Assembly: GCA_036362985.1 (NCBI GenBank)
Contig: JAYGXS010000004.1
Location: forward strand, 40,679,557-40,743,556
Direction of reading: 5' to 3'
From: Ligula intestinalis
Lineage: Eukaryota; Platyhelminthes; Cestoda; Diphyllobothriidea; Diphyllobothriidae
Length of the DNA stretch: 64,000 nt
A model generated the notes under the pieces. The model saw only the letters and a program-made list of their open reading frames with translations. It had not been told where the DNA came from and ran no database searches. This document shows positions 21,316 to 32,446 of the stretch, in pieces; position 1 is the stretch's first letter; the number at the start of each line of letters is the position of its first letter. Position numbers and translations under genes: made by a program.

Positions 21316-22220
21316 GTTTTTTTAATTGCGTTCCAATGCGTCATTAGAGTGTCTTCTTGCAGCCGTCCGTGTATTTAATCAAAGGTTTGTTGGTAACGTT
21401 CAGTACATGCGCAATGCTTTGTTCTTTTCCATCAAGGTAGACTTGGGTTTGTTAACAACACTGCGGTAACCGAGGGCACCTAGGTTTATTAAGAAATTGT
21501 GATTTAGCTGTGTTCTTGTTTTTGAGAAAGTTGTCCTTCTTTTCAGTACGATTATGGCATCATTCTTATACATCGAGCAGCGTATGTCACGATTTAGATC
21601 TCAAGAGCACAACCCTCTGCTCTTGAAATTTCTTCGTGTGGTTTATGAGCCATGAGAAATGAAGCCACTCCGTCTCGTTCGTTGGGTACGTATGAGTGAG
21701 GACACGTTCTCCCGATCCATATCATGTTGGAAAGCTGTTTCGAAAGTGACCCTGCACCCTAAACCTTGCACTCCTCCCTTCGTCGGCTCCTTCTATAAAG
21801 TATTTGCCCCTATTTATCGTAATCAGGTGTAGTTGACCTGTATATCATCCAGAACTCATGTCGCATATCGCTCTCCGTTTATTTGATCGGCCTGTCTTTT
21901 GCTTTTCTCGCCAGCGAAATTTCATCATCCAGATTCCACCTGGCAAATCATCTGAAGTATAAATAAACAATTCCAAGGGATCTTGTGGATCATTTGTCTG
22001 CTCCGTTGAAGAACTGCTCGCCTCATTGGCCCAGCGGTTACCGAAGGTCTTGGCTGACCCGATTCTCAAAGAGTTACTCATATGGTATCTGTGAGCAGGC
22101 AGAAGCATTGCGGTAGGTCAAGGTTTGCCATCATCTGGCCAATCAGACAACACTCCACCGGATAAAGTAAGAATACATGAGCAGAAGTGGTGCATGGAAG
22201 CTAGTTATGAAGAGCATAAT
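21316..22220. other. Unassigned stretch
   Basis: No supported gene. Minus-strand ORF 21845-22108 (87 codons) shows no recognisable domain. Confidence 0.4.
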
Positions 22221-22222
22221 TA

Positions 22223-22385
22223 CTATTTGGAACAGAAACTGTATTTGACCGAAATTTCGTATTCCTGATTGATCTCATCATCAGACTGGAGTAGTGAATT
22301 CAGGACAACGGTGATACTGATGACAAATAAGTAGACGTGATCTGACGTTTCGGATTCATGCTCGAAACTGTCATCAGCATGGGCA
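22223..22385 (-). repeat. Possible PLE terminal repeat with two hammerhead-like cores in tandem
   Basis: The minus strand contains CTGATGACAGTTTCGAGCAT…CCGAAACGTCAG (about 22378-22335) and, roughly 90 nt downstream, CTGATGATGAGATCAATCAG…TACGAAATTTCGG (about 22295-22248). Both have the CTGATGA…GAAA order, and CGAAACGTCAG is the segment shared with other PLE terminal repeats here. The interval that should form stem II is not well paired in either, so this is a candidate only. Confidence 0.4.
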
Positions 22386-23835
22386 TGAGATACAGGCGCT
22401 TCATACGCAGGTAGTTGTAGTATATTTACCGCATATCTATGACGATTAATAGCTCCCCCATTTATCAACGATGGTTGCTCTTTGGTTCGATAATTGCTTG
22501 ATGGCCTGCAGTCTAATCGTTAATCGCTAAAATTGCATCACCCGTGTCAAATGTTGGCGTGACGAGTGTTCGGTCATCTGACTCACCAAAACTGGTGTTG
22601 GGGGCCATGTTTGTCTGTGCGTTCTCAGAGTGGTTATTTACTTTTGCCAAACTAAGTCGCAGCACCGAATAGGCGGTGATGAAATGCCATCACCCAAATT
22701 GATCGATAGACTGCGTGGGTCCGAGACGTACGACTAACGCCCTGTTCACGGATCAATTTTTCCTCCATCCATGCAACAACAGTGACCTTATCCTGAATAA
22801 CCGCAAACCTATTTTGCCAATTGAATTTTCAGGACTGCCTTCTCGGTATTGCCCTCCAAGCAGTCTTCATCCATGCGCTCATGCCGTGAGTAATTACGCT
22901 GCCAAGACTTCAACCTCGTAAGGCTGTTGCATTGGTCTCTGATGTTGTTGCATCTTGCAACTCATCGTCTCAATGACCAACAAAGAGGATGACAGCTTGG
23001 GCGTCAATGGACGTCACCGACCATTCCATTACAGGTGCAATTACGAGAATTTGCAATGAATGTATCAGGTACTTATGTTCATAGTGGTGTAAATGTGCAG
23101 TCACTGCCTCCGCTTGCCACCGTTTGCGTGCGAATCCGAGATGGCAAGCGAATAAAATGAGTTTCTGTTTTGCATCAAAATCTTACGAAATGTTAACCGC
23201 AAGCATAAAGTGTGTTTTAGTTTGGAGGTATCACTCAAGTGCGATTTTCGCACTAAACAGCGAGCAGCAAAATTTCGAGGTATTTCAGTCAGAACAGGAT
23301 GCCGGCTTCTGAATATGTTTCATTCCAGCCACCTGGATAGCTGCACTCCGGAAACAAAGAATCCTTAAATAGGATGCCTTTTTTTCCATTGATTTTCGAC
23401 AGTCTTATAGATTAAAATATATCTTCTACAAAACATACTCAAAATATGCCTTCTTATACAACTTTGGTGGCAAGCCATGCATTCTTCTAGAGGAAAGAGC
23501 ATCCTAAAATTTTTAAATAAGTTTCTGATTAGGAGCTTATTCAACTTCATAAAATTTCCCGTCAAACGTTATCGTACCTCACCTTTTGCTTAATATTTAT
23601 GAAGAATAAAATGCAGTTCGCTTCCAACCGCTATATGATATCCTCTTAATATCATATTTGCTTTACCCTACGTTGAAAATATGCATATTACATACTGAAA
23701 ACCTAAACGTAAGGGCAATTGCAGATCGGGCTCAAAAATTTTATGAAATTGGCAAACACCTTGAAACCAAAACATTCGTGGTTTTCTACAAAGCGAGCAC
23801 AAGAAAGAATATTTTAACATTTCCTCTATAAAATA
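22386..23835. other. Unassigned stretch
   Basis: AT-rich and without recognisable coding sequence. The plus-strand ORFs at 22715 and 23124 and the minus ORF at 23365 have no domain features. Confidence 0.4.
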
Positions 23836-25116
23836 TATTGAGAAGAAGACAATTCGACTGCTGAGACAATACTTTTATTCCCCTGACGTTTCGACATCCG
23901 TCGCGGATTCATCATCAGAGACATCAGTATAAAACGGTAGTAGAAATGGGAAATACATTCACAGAAGTTTGCAGTATTTATAGGATACAGTCATTACTGC
24001 AAACATACATTGACAATTAACGCTAATTGCTTTCTTACGCGTGGATAGTTTGCTGGACGGCAGGCGGGCTCTGACCTGTTGAACTTGCATCACGGGCGGT
24101 GAACTCGGGCGTGATGATTGCTCGGCCAACTGGCTCTCCGGTGTTGGCGCAGGACGATGCAGTGGCCTCTCCTTTCTTCAAGTGGTGACTTGTTTTGGCC
24201 AAATTGAGGCTCAGCACTCAATATGGATTGGGCAAATCGTAGCACTTGTTTATGGATTGGGGGCCCATGAAATATGACTCAAGTAATTCTCGGCTCATCC
24301 GATTGTCACCTCTTGCGAGAATTTTGGCCTCATCAAATTTAAATGTGTGGCCGGGTTTCGTCGAATGAGCCGCAACTTGAGAAATGGCATCATTTCGCCG
24401 CACTGCTGCCGCATGTTCGGCAATTCGCGTCTTGAGAAGCCTGCCAGTTTCTCCGACGTAGTTGTTTTCCCTGCTACTGCACCAGACCCTGTAGACAACT
24501 CCAGATGTTTCTTGCCATGGTAATGGGTCTTTCGTTTTCATTATCTGACACCTTATGGTTGCCTCCGGCCTGTGTGCGACTATGACTCCAACTGGTGCGA
24601 GAAGGCGGCCGATAGCCTCCGAGACGTTTTTGACGTGCGGGATCGATCACCGAGTTTTGGGGTTGGCGCGATTTTGGTGGCTATCTCGTTTGCGCAAGCA
24701 CCGGTTGACGAAGTCGCGCGGGTAACCATTTTCTTTGAACACCCGTCGAAGATATTTTACTTCAGCAAATTTGTCTTCTGGTCAGCCGTAGTGCGTCTCA
24801 ACACGCCGATTGAGCGTTCTTACGCAACTGCGTTTGTGGCTGATTGGGTGGTTGCTGTTGTAATTCAATACCTGCATCACGTTTGTCTCTTTCCTGACTA
24901 CTTTAGTATTGAGGCTACCGCAATCTTTGCGACGGACGAGGACATCAAGAAAGGCCAGCTGGTTGTTCTCTTCCTCCTCAATCGTAAATTGGAGGTCCGG
25001 AAGACGCTGTTGAGACGTTCCTTGAACGTGAATGCCTGATCCCGTTCGATGACGACGAAGGTGTCATCTACATACCGCGCCCAGAATTTCGGTCTGTGGT
25101 GTTGGTCGCTGGTCTT
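23836..25116 (-). mobile_element. 5'-truncated PLE with RT motif C remnant, GIY-YIG and hammerhead-like motif
   Basis: Reading the minus strand: FWARYVDDTFVVIERD (RT motif C, YVDD) near 25080-25033; then, after frame shifts, LNYNSNHPISHKRSCVRT and the RCLRKR and KTKDPLPWQETSGVVYRVWC region; then the GIY-YIG module SGVVYRVWCSSRENNYVGET, AEHAAAVRRNDAISQ, HTFKFDEAKILARGDNRMS and SINKCYDLPNPY (24541-24218). After a stop the frame remains open to about 24035. The terminal repeat at 23881-23918 has CTGATGATGAATCCGCGACG…GTCGAAACG. The RT upstream of motif C is missing, and the 5' break near 25116 is followed by a short inverted repeat of the element itself (25090-25132). Several frameshifts: dead copy. 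Confidence 0.88.
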
Positions 25117-25132
25117 CCAACACCACAGACCG
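25090..25132. repeat. Perfect 16-bp inverted repeat at the PLE 5' truncation
   Basis: The left arm CGGTCTGTGGTGTTGG (25090-25105) and right arm CCAACACCACAGACCG (25117-25132) are perfect reverse complements around an 11-nt loop. The left arm is part of the PLE coding sequence just upstream of the FWARYVDD codons; the right arm lies beyond the truncation. Confidence 0.9.
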
Positions 25133-26109
25133 GCCGAAAAAGAGTACACCCAGAAACCAGCATCCTGGTGTAACTTAACTAGCTTAAAATGATGCTGCAC
25201 GAAAATCAATGTTACGACGCCACTTAGGTAACATTTCCTAAGCAAACATTCATTTCACAATTCTGATTAGCATTTCATGAAAGTAGTCATTGACTGTGCT
25301 TCCTAAAGCTTCCCCTTTTCGTACTAATCAGCAGTCCAGCCATTTGAAGAAACTCGCATTTTTTATCTCGTCCGTTGCGAATTTATCCGCCAACTGGGCA
25401 CTTTTGGATGGATTAGCACATAAAGGTTGAGGCCGCGTAGTGGATTAGGCAGTAAAGTTTTTTGAAGGTGGAATTTACTTGGGGAGCGTCGTGGAGTAGC
25501 ATTACTTAGACACGGGTTTCAAGATGCCGGCGACAGATGCCAATTTGCAAATCTCTTGTAAATAAGGGGCGCGAAAATTGTAACTTGAATTGCTTCAGTA
25601 GAAAAGCATAAAATCCTTTCATCCATGTCTTTTCAGAAGTAGGTAACGAGAGGGGTTGCACTTGCCTCAACTTTCCTGATTTTTTGCAGTTTTGGATCTC
25701 TCGTGTTCAGTGGATTGGAACTTGGCTTTCAAATTAAACTACTGTAACAATTTGAAGGGCTTTATTCTGAAAGGATTTTCATTTCGGAAGAAGTATGTTT
25801 CCCAGCTGCCGTAGTAAACGAATATTGCCTACATGTCCGCCAAATTGCGTGTCAGTAAAGGCATAAAAGGCCTCCCTCCTATGCGGGTTCGAATGCCGCC
25901 GAATGCCGCGAGTTTTTTCACGATTTGGTCAACTAAATTAACCAAATCTTTCAGATTAACATAATAATTTAGTAATAGTTAAATATTAGTTTGGTGAAGA
26001 ACGCAAGAATCTCCGTAAGTAACTGCAGAATCGAATCAGCAGCTCAACAACAAGGGCTTCTTGAGTTTACGGCTCAAAATGCCATAATGCCACAAGAGGT
26101 ATCGCACAC
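25133..26109. other. Unassigned stretch with a partial SINE
   Basis: Contains a partial tRNA-derived SINE at about 25858-25952 (plus): AAAGGCCTCCCTCCTATGCG, then GGTTCGAATGCCGC, with GAATGCCGC duplicated, and then TTTTTTCACGATTTGGTCAA. The A-box half is missing. Nothing else was recognised. Confidence 0.55.
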
Positions 26110-26498
26110 AGGATTGGTGAATCCTGGGCGAGATCGGAGTACACCCATGCACTAATTTACATCCCGATCGAAAAACTGGCAAGACGTGGACCTGTTGGCT
26201 CAGTGGATAGGACAGTCGTCTCTAGCTCAATGGTCCCGGGTTTAAAACTCGAGTGTAGCGGCAGTTTCTGCGGCTATGCTTGTATCAGTTAACTCTGACC
26301 GATGAAGGGTAATGACCCATAAATACGCGTATCTCAGAGTCTTAAAGTTTGCCAGTACTAAAAATTGTTTACTTAAAGTTGGCGAGTAACATAATTGTTT
26401 CGTTGAGTAAAGAAGTGGAAGTGTCCACAAATTCGCCAGACTAAACAAGCCAGGATTGGTGAATCCTGGGCGAGATCGGAGTACACCCATGTACTAAC
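26110..26498. repeat. ~45-bp direct repeats bracketing a tRNA-like SINE
   Basis: AGGATTGGTGAATCCTGGGC with GAGATCGGAGTACACCCATG occurs at about 26112-26155 and again at 26452-26496, differing at one base over roughly 45 bp. Between them, from about 26190, lies GACCTGTTGGCTCAGTGGAT with AGGACAGTCGTCTC and CCCGGGTTTAAAACTCG, a tRNA-like head with A- and B-box-like segments. A related head is at about 30197-30290. The repeats are longer than a usual target duplication. Confidence 0.55.
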
Positions 26499-28850
26499 AT
26501 GTGTTTTTGTTCTGACATGGCTAAGCCTTGCTGCCCACCGGAAATTAAGCTGAACATCCCCTCTGCATCAGCCCTCGCGCCAGCTCTCTGCCGTCATCAT
26601 TATCTCGCACGCACACACTCCTCGCGTAAGTCAGGCGTTGACTGCCGTCTTTTCATTGGTCACCTGCGGATGGCTACGAGGTGCGTCGTTAGGCCATGCA
26701 GAAAGTAAACCAATCCTGCAGGCAAGGCTGCACTAAAGGCAAGTTTAACTGCGACACCTGATTGGCTGCCTCTGTACCGTGAAGCCAAGCGTCTCTATTT
26801 GCTGTCCCCCTCTCCTGGTCGAGGTGGTGGGCTGTCAGCCGGACGTCTCAAGTGCTCCTGTCTCTGAAGGCGCGCAAGTGTGGAGGGAACAGATTCATTT
26901 CCTGAAAGGAATTCCAACGGAGGCGGGGGGAGAGTGGGCTCGTCTTTATGGCTGTAGCGTTATCAGCCCCACTTACTCAAAATCAGGTTTTGCCGCACCT
27001 TCGTCTTGGACCCAGATGCTTTTGGCTGGTCGATTTTAGTAAGGTCAACGGCTTAACCATTAAGACACAGCCTCATGTTCCTGCGGTTGTGATCTGGAGT
27101 ATTAGCTGATTTATGTGCAGTCATAGGTCGGACCTGGACCTGGACATGCTCGTTCCGTTGTGCCTTGGGGCTCTCAGGCAGACGCCTAGCGATCAGAAGT
27201 AGATGCTGAAAATGATTATGCCAAGGATAAGGGAGATTTGGATGACCATTGCTGTCTTATTGTCCATCGCCAGCCAGCCCGACACTTGGGTTTGGAGCTC
27301 CTGCTTTGGGCAACCAGAAAACGGGCCGAGCCTGTCCCATAGCCCGAGCGCTGAACGCACTTCCAAAGTAAGTTAATATTCACGATTACCACCGACAGGA
27401 AAACATGCAACTGACTGGTTCAATGCTAGGTTGAGGGATTTGCAAACATACACCACAAATCTGAGGCTGCCTGAAAAGAAAAAGGCGCTTTGGTCTCCGG
27501 AAGCATGCCGATTCATCTGAGCTTTCAACGTCAGAGATAAAAGCGGCAACGAAACGAACAACCTTTATAGGGAACAGGCACCAATCAAACGTGAGTGGCT
27601 CCAGTCCGGAGGTGACTACGTAGGGCTACGTATGCCGGCAATAAATCTATAGATCGATTGATTGAGTGCTCATCGGAGGCCCAGGCTGTAAACAATTCCC
27701 GACTGATCTTTCTTCAGGGCTGACGAAGAATTCCGAAAATAGGGAAGAGTTTGAATATTTGGATGTACTTTCATAAAAAATATGAAGGGGACGTTCATCA
27801 TATTAGTATAAGTATCCCACCTAGGTGCAGGCTCGGGCACCAGCCATCCATGGCCTTAATGGAACTCCCACTACCTAGGATATGAATCCGAAATGGCGGC
27901 TCCGGACGCTTGCCCCGATCGCGTCTTAAGTTTTCTCGACGCTGTCTTGACACCGAGCAAAGGCAGGTGAAGGAGAGAAAGTGTGATAGGTGCCATGAAA
28001 GTCTACTCTCACTTACAATTAATCCTCGCGTAAGTCATCAATCCCGCACCACCACGCTGAGAACACAAGTTAGACATCGTCGAAATCGGTGGCCGAACTG
28101 TCGTGTATTCTTATCGCAGAACCTCTGTTAGGACACCTTGAAAGACTCTATGAAATATTTCATGGTAAACCAAGCCCAATGAAAACATCTGCTTATAACC
28201 GATGGGTATGAGAATTTCTGTCAGATGTGGAAATCTTTGCTTTCGCTTACAATACAAAGCAATACTCATTTAAAACATGGTTATGTGGCCAATTCACGGC
28301 CATGACCCGGCCTGACGTGACTGAATCCCATTACAACAGTCTGTTCCACGCCTAATTGCGGCCGCAGCTTATAGTTACCCCTTATCTGTGACTGGCTCTG
28401 ATGAGGAGTTCCATTTTAAACCTGTAATGCCAGGCCAATGGACTTCTTGTTCCTTAAATTTCACCTTCTTCTGACTCGCGACCCGCTCTTATCGGATACC
28501 TCTGCAACAATCGCAAACTCGATGTCACTAGAAGAAAACAGACAATTGCCAGTAGTAGCGATAATACAATCGGATCACACTGTGGTCACACTTTCCATCG
28601 ATGCATTGACTGTATCGAGCATTTGCCTGGGCAGTGTATGACGAACGTACAAATGCTATTAGGAGTCCCATCGAAAATTCTCCAAAGCTTTCTGGCTTGC
28701 TTGCATATACTGACAGTTTACGTACTAGCTAAAAGCCAAACACGGATTTTGCTATTATTATGCCTATTCATGACACAGTTGCGGGAAATTGGGCTTATTA
28801 CTAGATCTTTCAGTGTTTCCTATGTGCTTTCTGACAGGTACTTTAGTAGA
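26499..28850. other. Unassigned stretch
   Basis: Many 60-115-codon ORFs on both strands, none with recognisable domains. No repeat arrays or RNA genes were seen. A longer ORF (28623-28964, plus) runs into the PLE terminal repeat and is judged spurious. Confidence 0.4.
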
Positions 28851-30120
28851 GGGGAATATACGAGTCCCAGGAAGCAGTTCATAAGAGAGAGATGCAATCA
28901 CTGGAACAAGGGTTTTATTTTCCTGACGTTTCGAATTCCCTCAGGAATCCCTAATCAAAGGTAATTGTAGGAAATTTGGAGCCATGCACAGATAAAAGTG
29001 ACACATGCACAGGTTGCACGGTATTTACAGTTCGTAGCGGTCATACGCATGCGTACTATAATTGTCAGTTCCCGTAGTGACCGCTTGAGGTCTTAGTTGG
29101 TGCGATGATGGCTCATTAATTGCCCCAGGTTGCTTATCAGCGTCGGATGAGGGCTTGATAATTGCAGGACAATTATGCTCGCTTTCTTCAGAGTTATTGT
29201 TAGGCCCAGTCATTCCGACGTAACTGATTCGGTTGCTCAGGGAATGCCTCAGTACACCGTATGGGAACGCCAAATCGTTGCATTTGTTGATGGACTGGGG
29301 GCCTGAGAACCATGACTCGAGCAGCTCGCGGATCACGCGGTTGTCACCCCTTGTGAGGATTTCGGCCTCGTCAAACTTGATAATATGGCCGGCTCCCGTC
29401 GAGTGAGCTGCAACCTGGGAGTTTGCGTCTTACTTCCTCACCGCCGCTGCATGCTCGGCCATTCGCGTCCGGAGTAATCTCCCGGTTTCTCCGACGTAGA
29501 TGCTTTGTCCACAACTGCACCAGATCCGGTAAACGACTCCAGTCGTTTACTGCCATGGCAATGGGTCTTTCAGTCTCATGACACTTCGCCTGATGGTTGC
29601 TTCCGGCCTGTGCGAAACCCCAACTCCAAATGGGGTGAGTAGACGGCTAACCACTTCCGATATATTCTTCACGTGTGAAAGAGCTCGCCAAACTATTGGG
29701 CCAGTTGGATGTGGCTTCTTCTCTCGTTTGCGTATGCATTGATTGACAAAATTGCGCGGATATCCATTTGCTCTCAGTACCCGTCGATCATATTGTAATT
29801 CAGCAATTTTGTCGTCCACTTCGCTGCATTGCGTCTCGACGCGCCGGAATAGCGCTCTTACGCAGCTGCGTTTGTGACCGATTGGATGGTTGCTGTTGTA
29901 GTTCAGGACTTGCATAGTGTTGGTTGCTTTCCTGAACACTTTAGTTTTAAGGCAACCATCATCTTTGCGGCAAACGAGGACATCCAGGAAGGCCAGCTGG
30001 TTGTTTTCTGCTTCCTCCATCGTAAATTGAAAGTCCGGGAAGACGGTGTTTAGACGTTCCTAAAATGTCAGCACCTGATCCCGCTCAATAACGACAAAAG
30101 TGTCGTCCACATACCCCAGG
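28851..30120 (-). mobile_element. 5'-truncated PLE with GIY-YIG and terminal repeat
   Basis: Minus-strand order: YVDDTFVVIERDQVLTF just inside the truncation near 30115; the ORF 30020-29547, MEEAENNQLAFLDVLVCRKD … KATNTMQVLNYNSNHPIGHK … NGYPRNFVNQCIRKREKKPH; a frameshift at about 29550; a GIY-YIG segment (VYRIWCSCGQ-like, EHAAAVR, GHIIKFDEAEILTRGDNR); and SINKCNDLAFPYGVLRHSLS (29336-29025). The terminal repeat at 28921-28957 reads, on the minus strand, TTGATTAGGGATTCCTGAGG then GAATTCGAAACGTCAGG, a degraded hammerhead core. It is closest in protein to the copies at 23836 and 47697. RT motifs A and B are missing. Confidence 0.87.
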
Positions 30121-30194
30121 GCAAAGCGAAACTTACTTGTTTCTCTACTAGATCGGTGAAACACATACATTTCTCACATTCCCGATCACAAGCG

Positions 30195-30360
30195 ACAAAG
30201 CAAGGAACACGTAGACTAGAGGTAGAGTATTGAACTCAATGACCAAAGGTTCCGGGTTTAAATCTCGGAGGTACCGATCCTCGAGATTGGGTATGACTGG
30301 CTGATGATGGCTAATAAACCAGAAATGGCCATTGCGGTCTCCCTTTGCTTTGCTGGATCC
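30195..30360 (+). repeat. tRNA-like SINE
   Basis: GTAGACTAGAGGTAGAGTAT followed by TGAACTCAATGACC and TTCCGGGTTTAAATCTCG resembles a tRNA head with A-box- and B-box-like elements. A tail follows containing GGGTATGACTGGCTGATGAT. It is similar in outline to the head near 26190. Confidence 0.5.
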
Positions 30361-30387
30361 ACTTAACAACCGTGTATGTTATAAAGA

Positions 30388-30550
30388 GGATTTGGCAGAT
30401 TTGTATGATCCAGTTGACCCAATTGTAAAAAATGTGTGGCCTTGGTGGGATTCAAATCTACATCGGCAGGGAAGGCTTCAGTACAGTCAATGCTCTACCA
30501 ATTGAGCTACGAAGGCACGCCGAAAGCCTTGAATATAACCAGACTTAGTT
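30388..30550 (-). repeat. tRNA-derived SINE copy
   Basis: On the minus strand: GCCTTCGTAGCTCAATTGGT, AGAGCATTGACTGTAC, then the B-box GATTTGAATCCCACC and the family tail with ACAATTGGGTCAACTGGATC. Same family as 14522. Confidence 0.72.
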
Positions 30551-30684
30551 TGATTCACCCGCCCAGTCTACTGCACTTATGGAATCCACCATTAAAAATA
30601 AAGAAAGCTGACTGCTCAGGCAGTATTTCCTAAGCAAATATCTAGAATCCACCAGAATGACTACTAGGCACACTTAATTATTAG

Positions 30685-30825
30685 GAGGGTTTGGCAGATT
30701 TGAATAATTTAGTTAACCTAAGTGTTGAAAAATTCGCGGCCTTGGTGGGAGTCGAACCCACACAGCAGGGAAGGCTTTTGCACCGCCAAAGCTCTGCCAT
30801 TGAGTCACGAGGCTAATTGGGAGCC
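30685..30825 (-). repeat. tRNA-derived SINE copy
   Basis: On the minus strand: GCCTCGTGACTCAATGGCAG, AGCTTTGGCGG, then the B-box GGGTTCGACTCCCACC and tail. It directly abuts the left end of a family A repeat at about 30828. Confidence 0.72.
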
Positions 30826-30827
30826 TA

Positions 30828-31302
30828 TCGCAAGGTTACTAAGGTTTAAGCCTAACGGCTGCGATCTTCGAGGCCCGGTTCTTTAGGAAATGAAAGAAGA
30901 CTTGGAAAGCCATAGTAGTAGGAACAATATATCGTTTACAGAGTGAGTTGGAGAGTTGTTCATAGGAAGGTTGACTCGGTCTGGCGTGCCTTCGACCGTA
31001 AGAGCTGTGTAAGAGAGCAGTGGCGTCGCATCCGCCCCACTCGGGGACAGGATGCCAAGTGAGTCTAGCGCCAGTCATCCCGAGCGGCCACTGAATCCTC
31101 TCTCTGTCTCGCGGCCTTGATGGTGATTGGTTGGACTGCATGAAGGTAGACACTGACGTGGGTGGTCCGTGTCTCGCGCGCCAGTTTGTGTCTGGTCGGA
31201 GGCAGGCCGAAAAGAACATTCGCGCAAGGTCCTGTCCTAAGTGACCTTGTCTGTGATGTCAAGAGTTAGATGGGCGTTGGGCAAAAACGACCACTACAAG
31301 CC
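30828..31302 (+). repeat. Interspersed repeat family A, copy 1
   Basis: Starts TATCGCAAGG…TTTAAGCC, has CTGCGATCTTCGAGGCCCGG and ATAGTAGTAGGAAC, GTCTCGCGCGCCAGTTTGTG and ends GACCACTACA. It shares this order with copies at 32447, 38780 (split by a Gypsy insertion) and 44695. It has no clear coding capacity; the minus-strand 126-codon ORF inside it is not conserved in the other copies as far as I can see. Confidence 0.7.
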
Positions 31303-31400
31303 GTGAAGTTAATCACGCTAGGATCGTTTAGCCCTGTTTTGGGGGTTCGAATTCCACTGAGGCAGCGAATTTTTCACAATTGAGTGAACTGAACCATGTC
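31303..31400 (+). repeat. Partial tRNA-derived SINE
   Basis: Begins GTGAAGTTAATCACGC and keeps a B-box-like GGGGGTTCGAATTCCAC and the tail TTTTTCACAATTGAGTGAAC. The A-box half is disrupted. It directly follows family A copy 1. Confidence 0.55.
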
Positions 31401-31466
31401 GGTGGCGAGGTTGACAATCGCCGTGTCTGCTCTCCCCAAACGGGAGGTGTTGCGGTAACATTATAC

Positions 31467-32176
31467 TACGGGTCGACAACCTTTTTGACTCAGAGAGCTA
31501 AGAAAGCAAATATTTGAAAAAAATATTTAAGTGAGAGCCATATAATACATTTTTAGATTAAACTGAATTAAATCTGAGTATAGTAAGCAACTGGATTTAT
31601 TTTTTTAAAATAATGTTCGTATGATACTCATTGTTAATGCGACTTCTGGTGCTGCATGGATTCGCTGATGATTTTGTGGTTTGGTTAGTAGTTGGTGAGG
31701 TTAAGCTTCATGCAAGCGTCAGATGTTAGGAGCGATTAATTAGTTCACAAGGCAAGTTTCCGTGAGTGGAATGTTTGCTTGCGTGTGATAAATGTGGCCG
31801 TCTGGGGGACATAAATACAAGGGACTATAGGTGACAAGGCAGGCTGGCCCATGTTTGTAAGACAGCCTTGTCTGCCAGCTTGACCCTGATTTAGCTGAGG
31901 TAAAGTCTGGGGGCTGTCATGCTTACGTAGAGCGTCTGTTGAGCGAGCTTGTCGCGGCCGTTGGGACTCAGGAGAAAGGGGGAACAGCTGTCGGCTAAAT
32001 CAAACCAAGGGAGCCGAAACGCCAGAGACTGCTAGAGATTAAATTTAGTCTAATACCAATCTCAGTGGTGACACTACATTGGAGGAGCCAAAATCACAAA
32101 ACCTGAAGTTTCTGATTTCAATTTTACCACCAAAAGAGCCACGACTGGCTCGCGAGCCGTAGGTTGCCGACCCCGC
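31467..32176. mobile_element. Non-autonomous hAT transposon with 8-bp target duplication
   Basis: The left end reads GGGTCGACAACCTTTTTGAC (from 31470) followed by TCAGAGAGC…AAAGCAAATATTTG. The reverse complement of the right end reads GGGGTCGGCAACCTACGGCT. Inverted ends GGTCG(A/G)CAACCT are flanked by CATTATAC (31459-31466) and CATTAGAC (32177-32184), an 8-bp target duplication with one mismatch, as expected for hAT. The terminal segment (GTGAGAGCCATATAATACAT on the left, AAGAGCCACGACTGGCTCGC on the right) is of the widespread Charlie-like non-autonomous hAT type. There is no transposase ORF. The interior 31800-32060 looks different and may be a further insertion. Confidence 0.82.
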
Positions 32177-32446
32177 CATTAGACAAAACCATTACCACAC
32201 TCGTTCATAGCATTCGGTATTCAGGCAACAATGTGCCTGCATTAGTCCTTTCTTACAATCACGCAGGCCTGGCAGTCGGGCATTTCAGCCGCAACTTCAT
32301 TCTGTTGAAATTTGAGGTCGGTAGGTTCAGGAGCCTGCGACTACGGCTGATACAGACATGGCGGATTCAGTTCATGTCTGTTATTGCATTTAAAAGGTGT
32401 TAAGGTCTCTTCAGAGAGAAGTGAGAACTGATCACTTCGAGCTTGA

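Noticed and set aside
28623..28964. 113-codon ORF ending in the PLE terminal repeat
   Set aside because: Its last third is the antisense of a known terminal repeat, so it is not a conserved protein.
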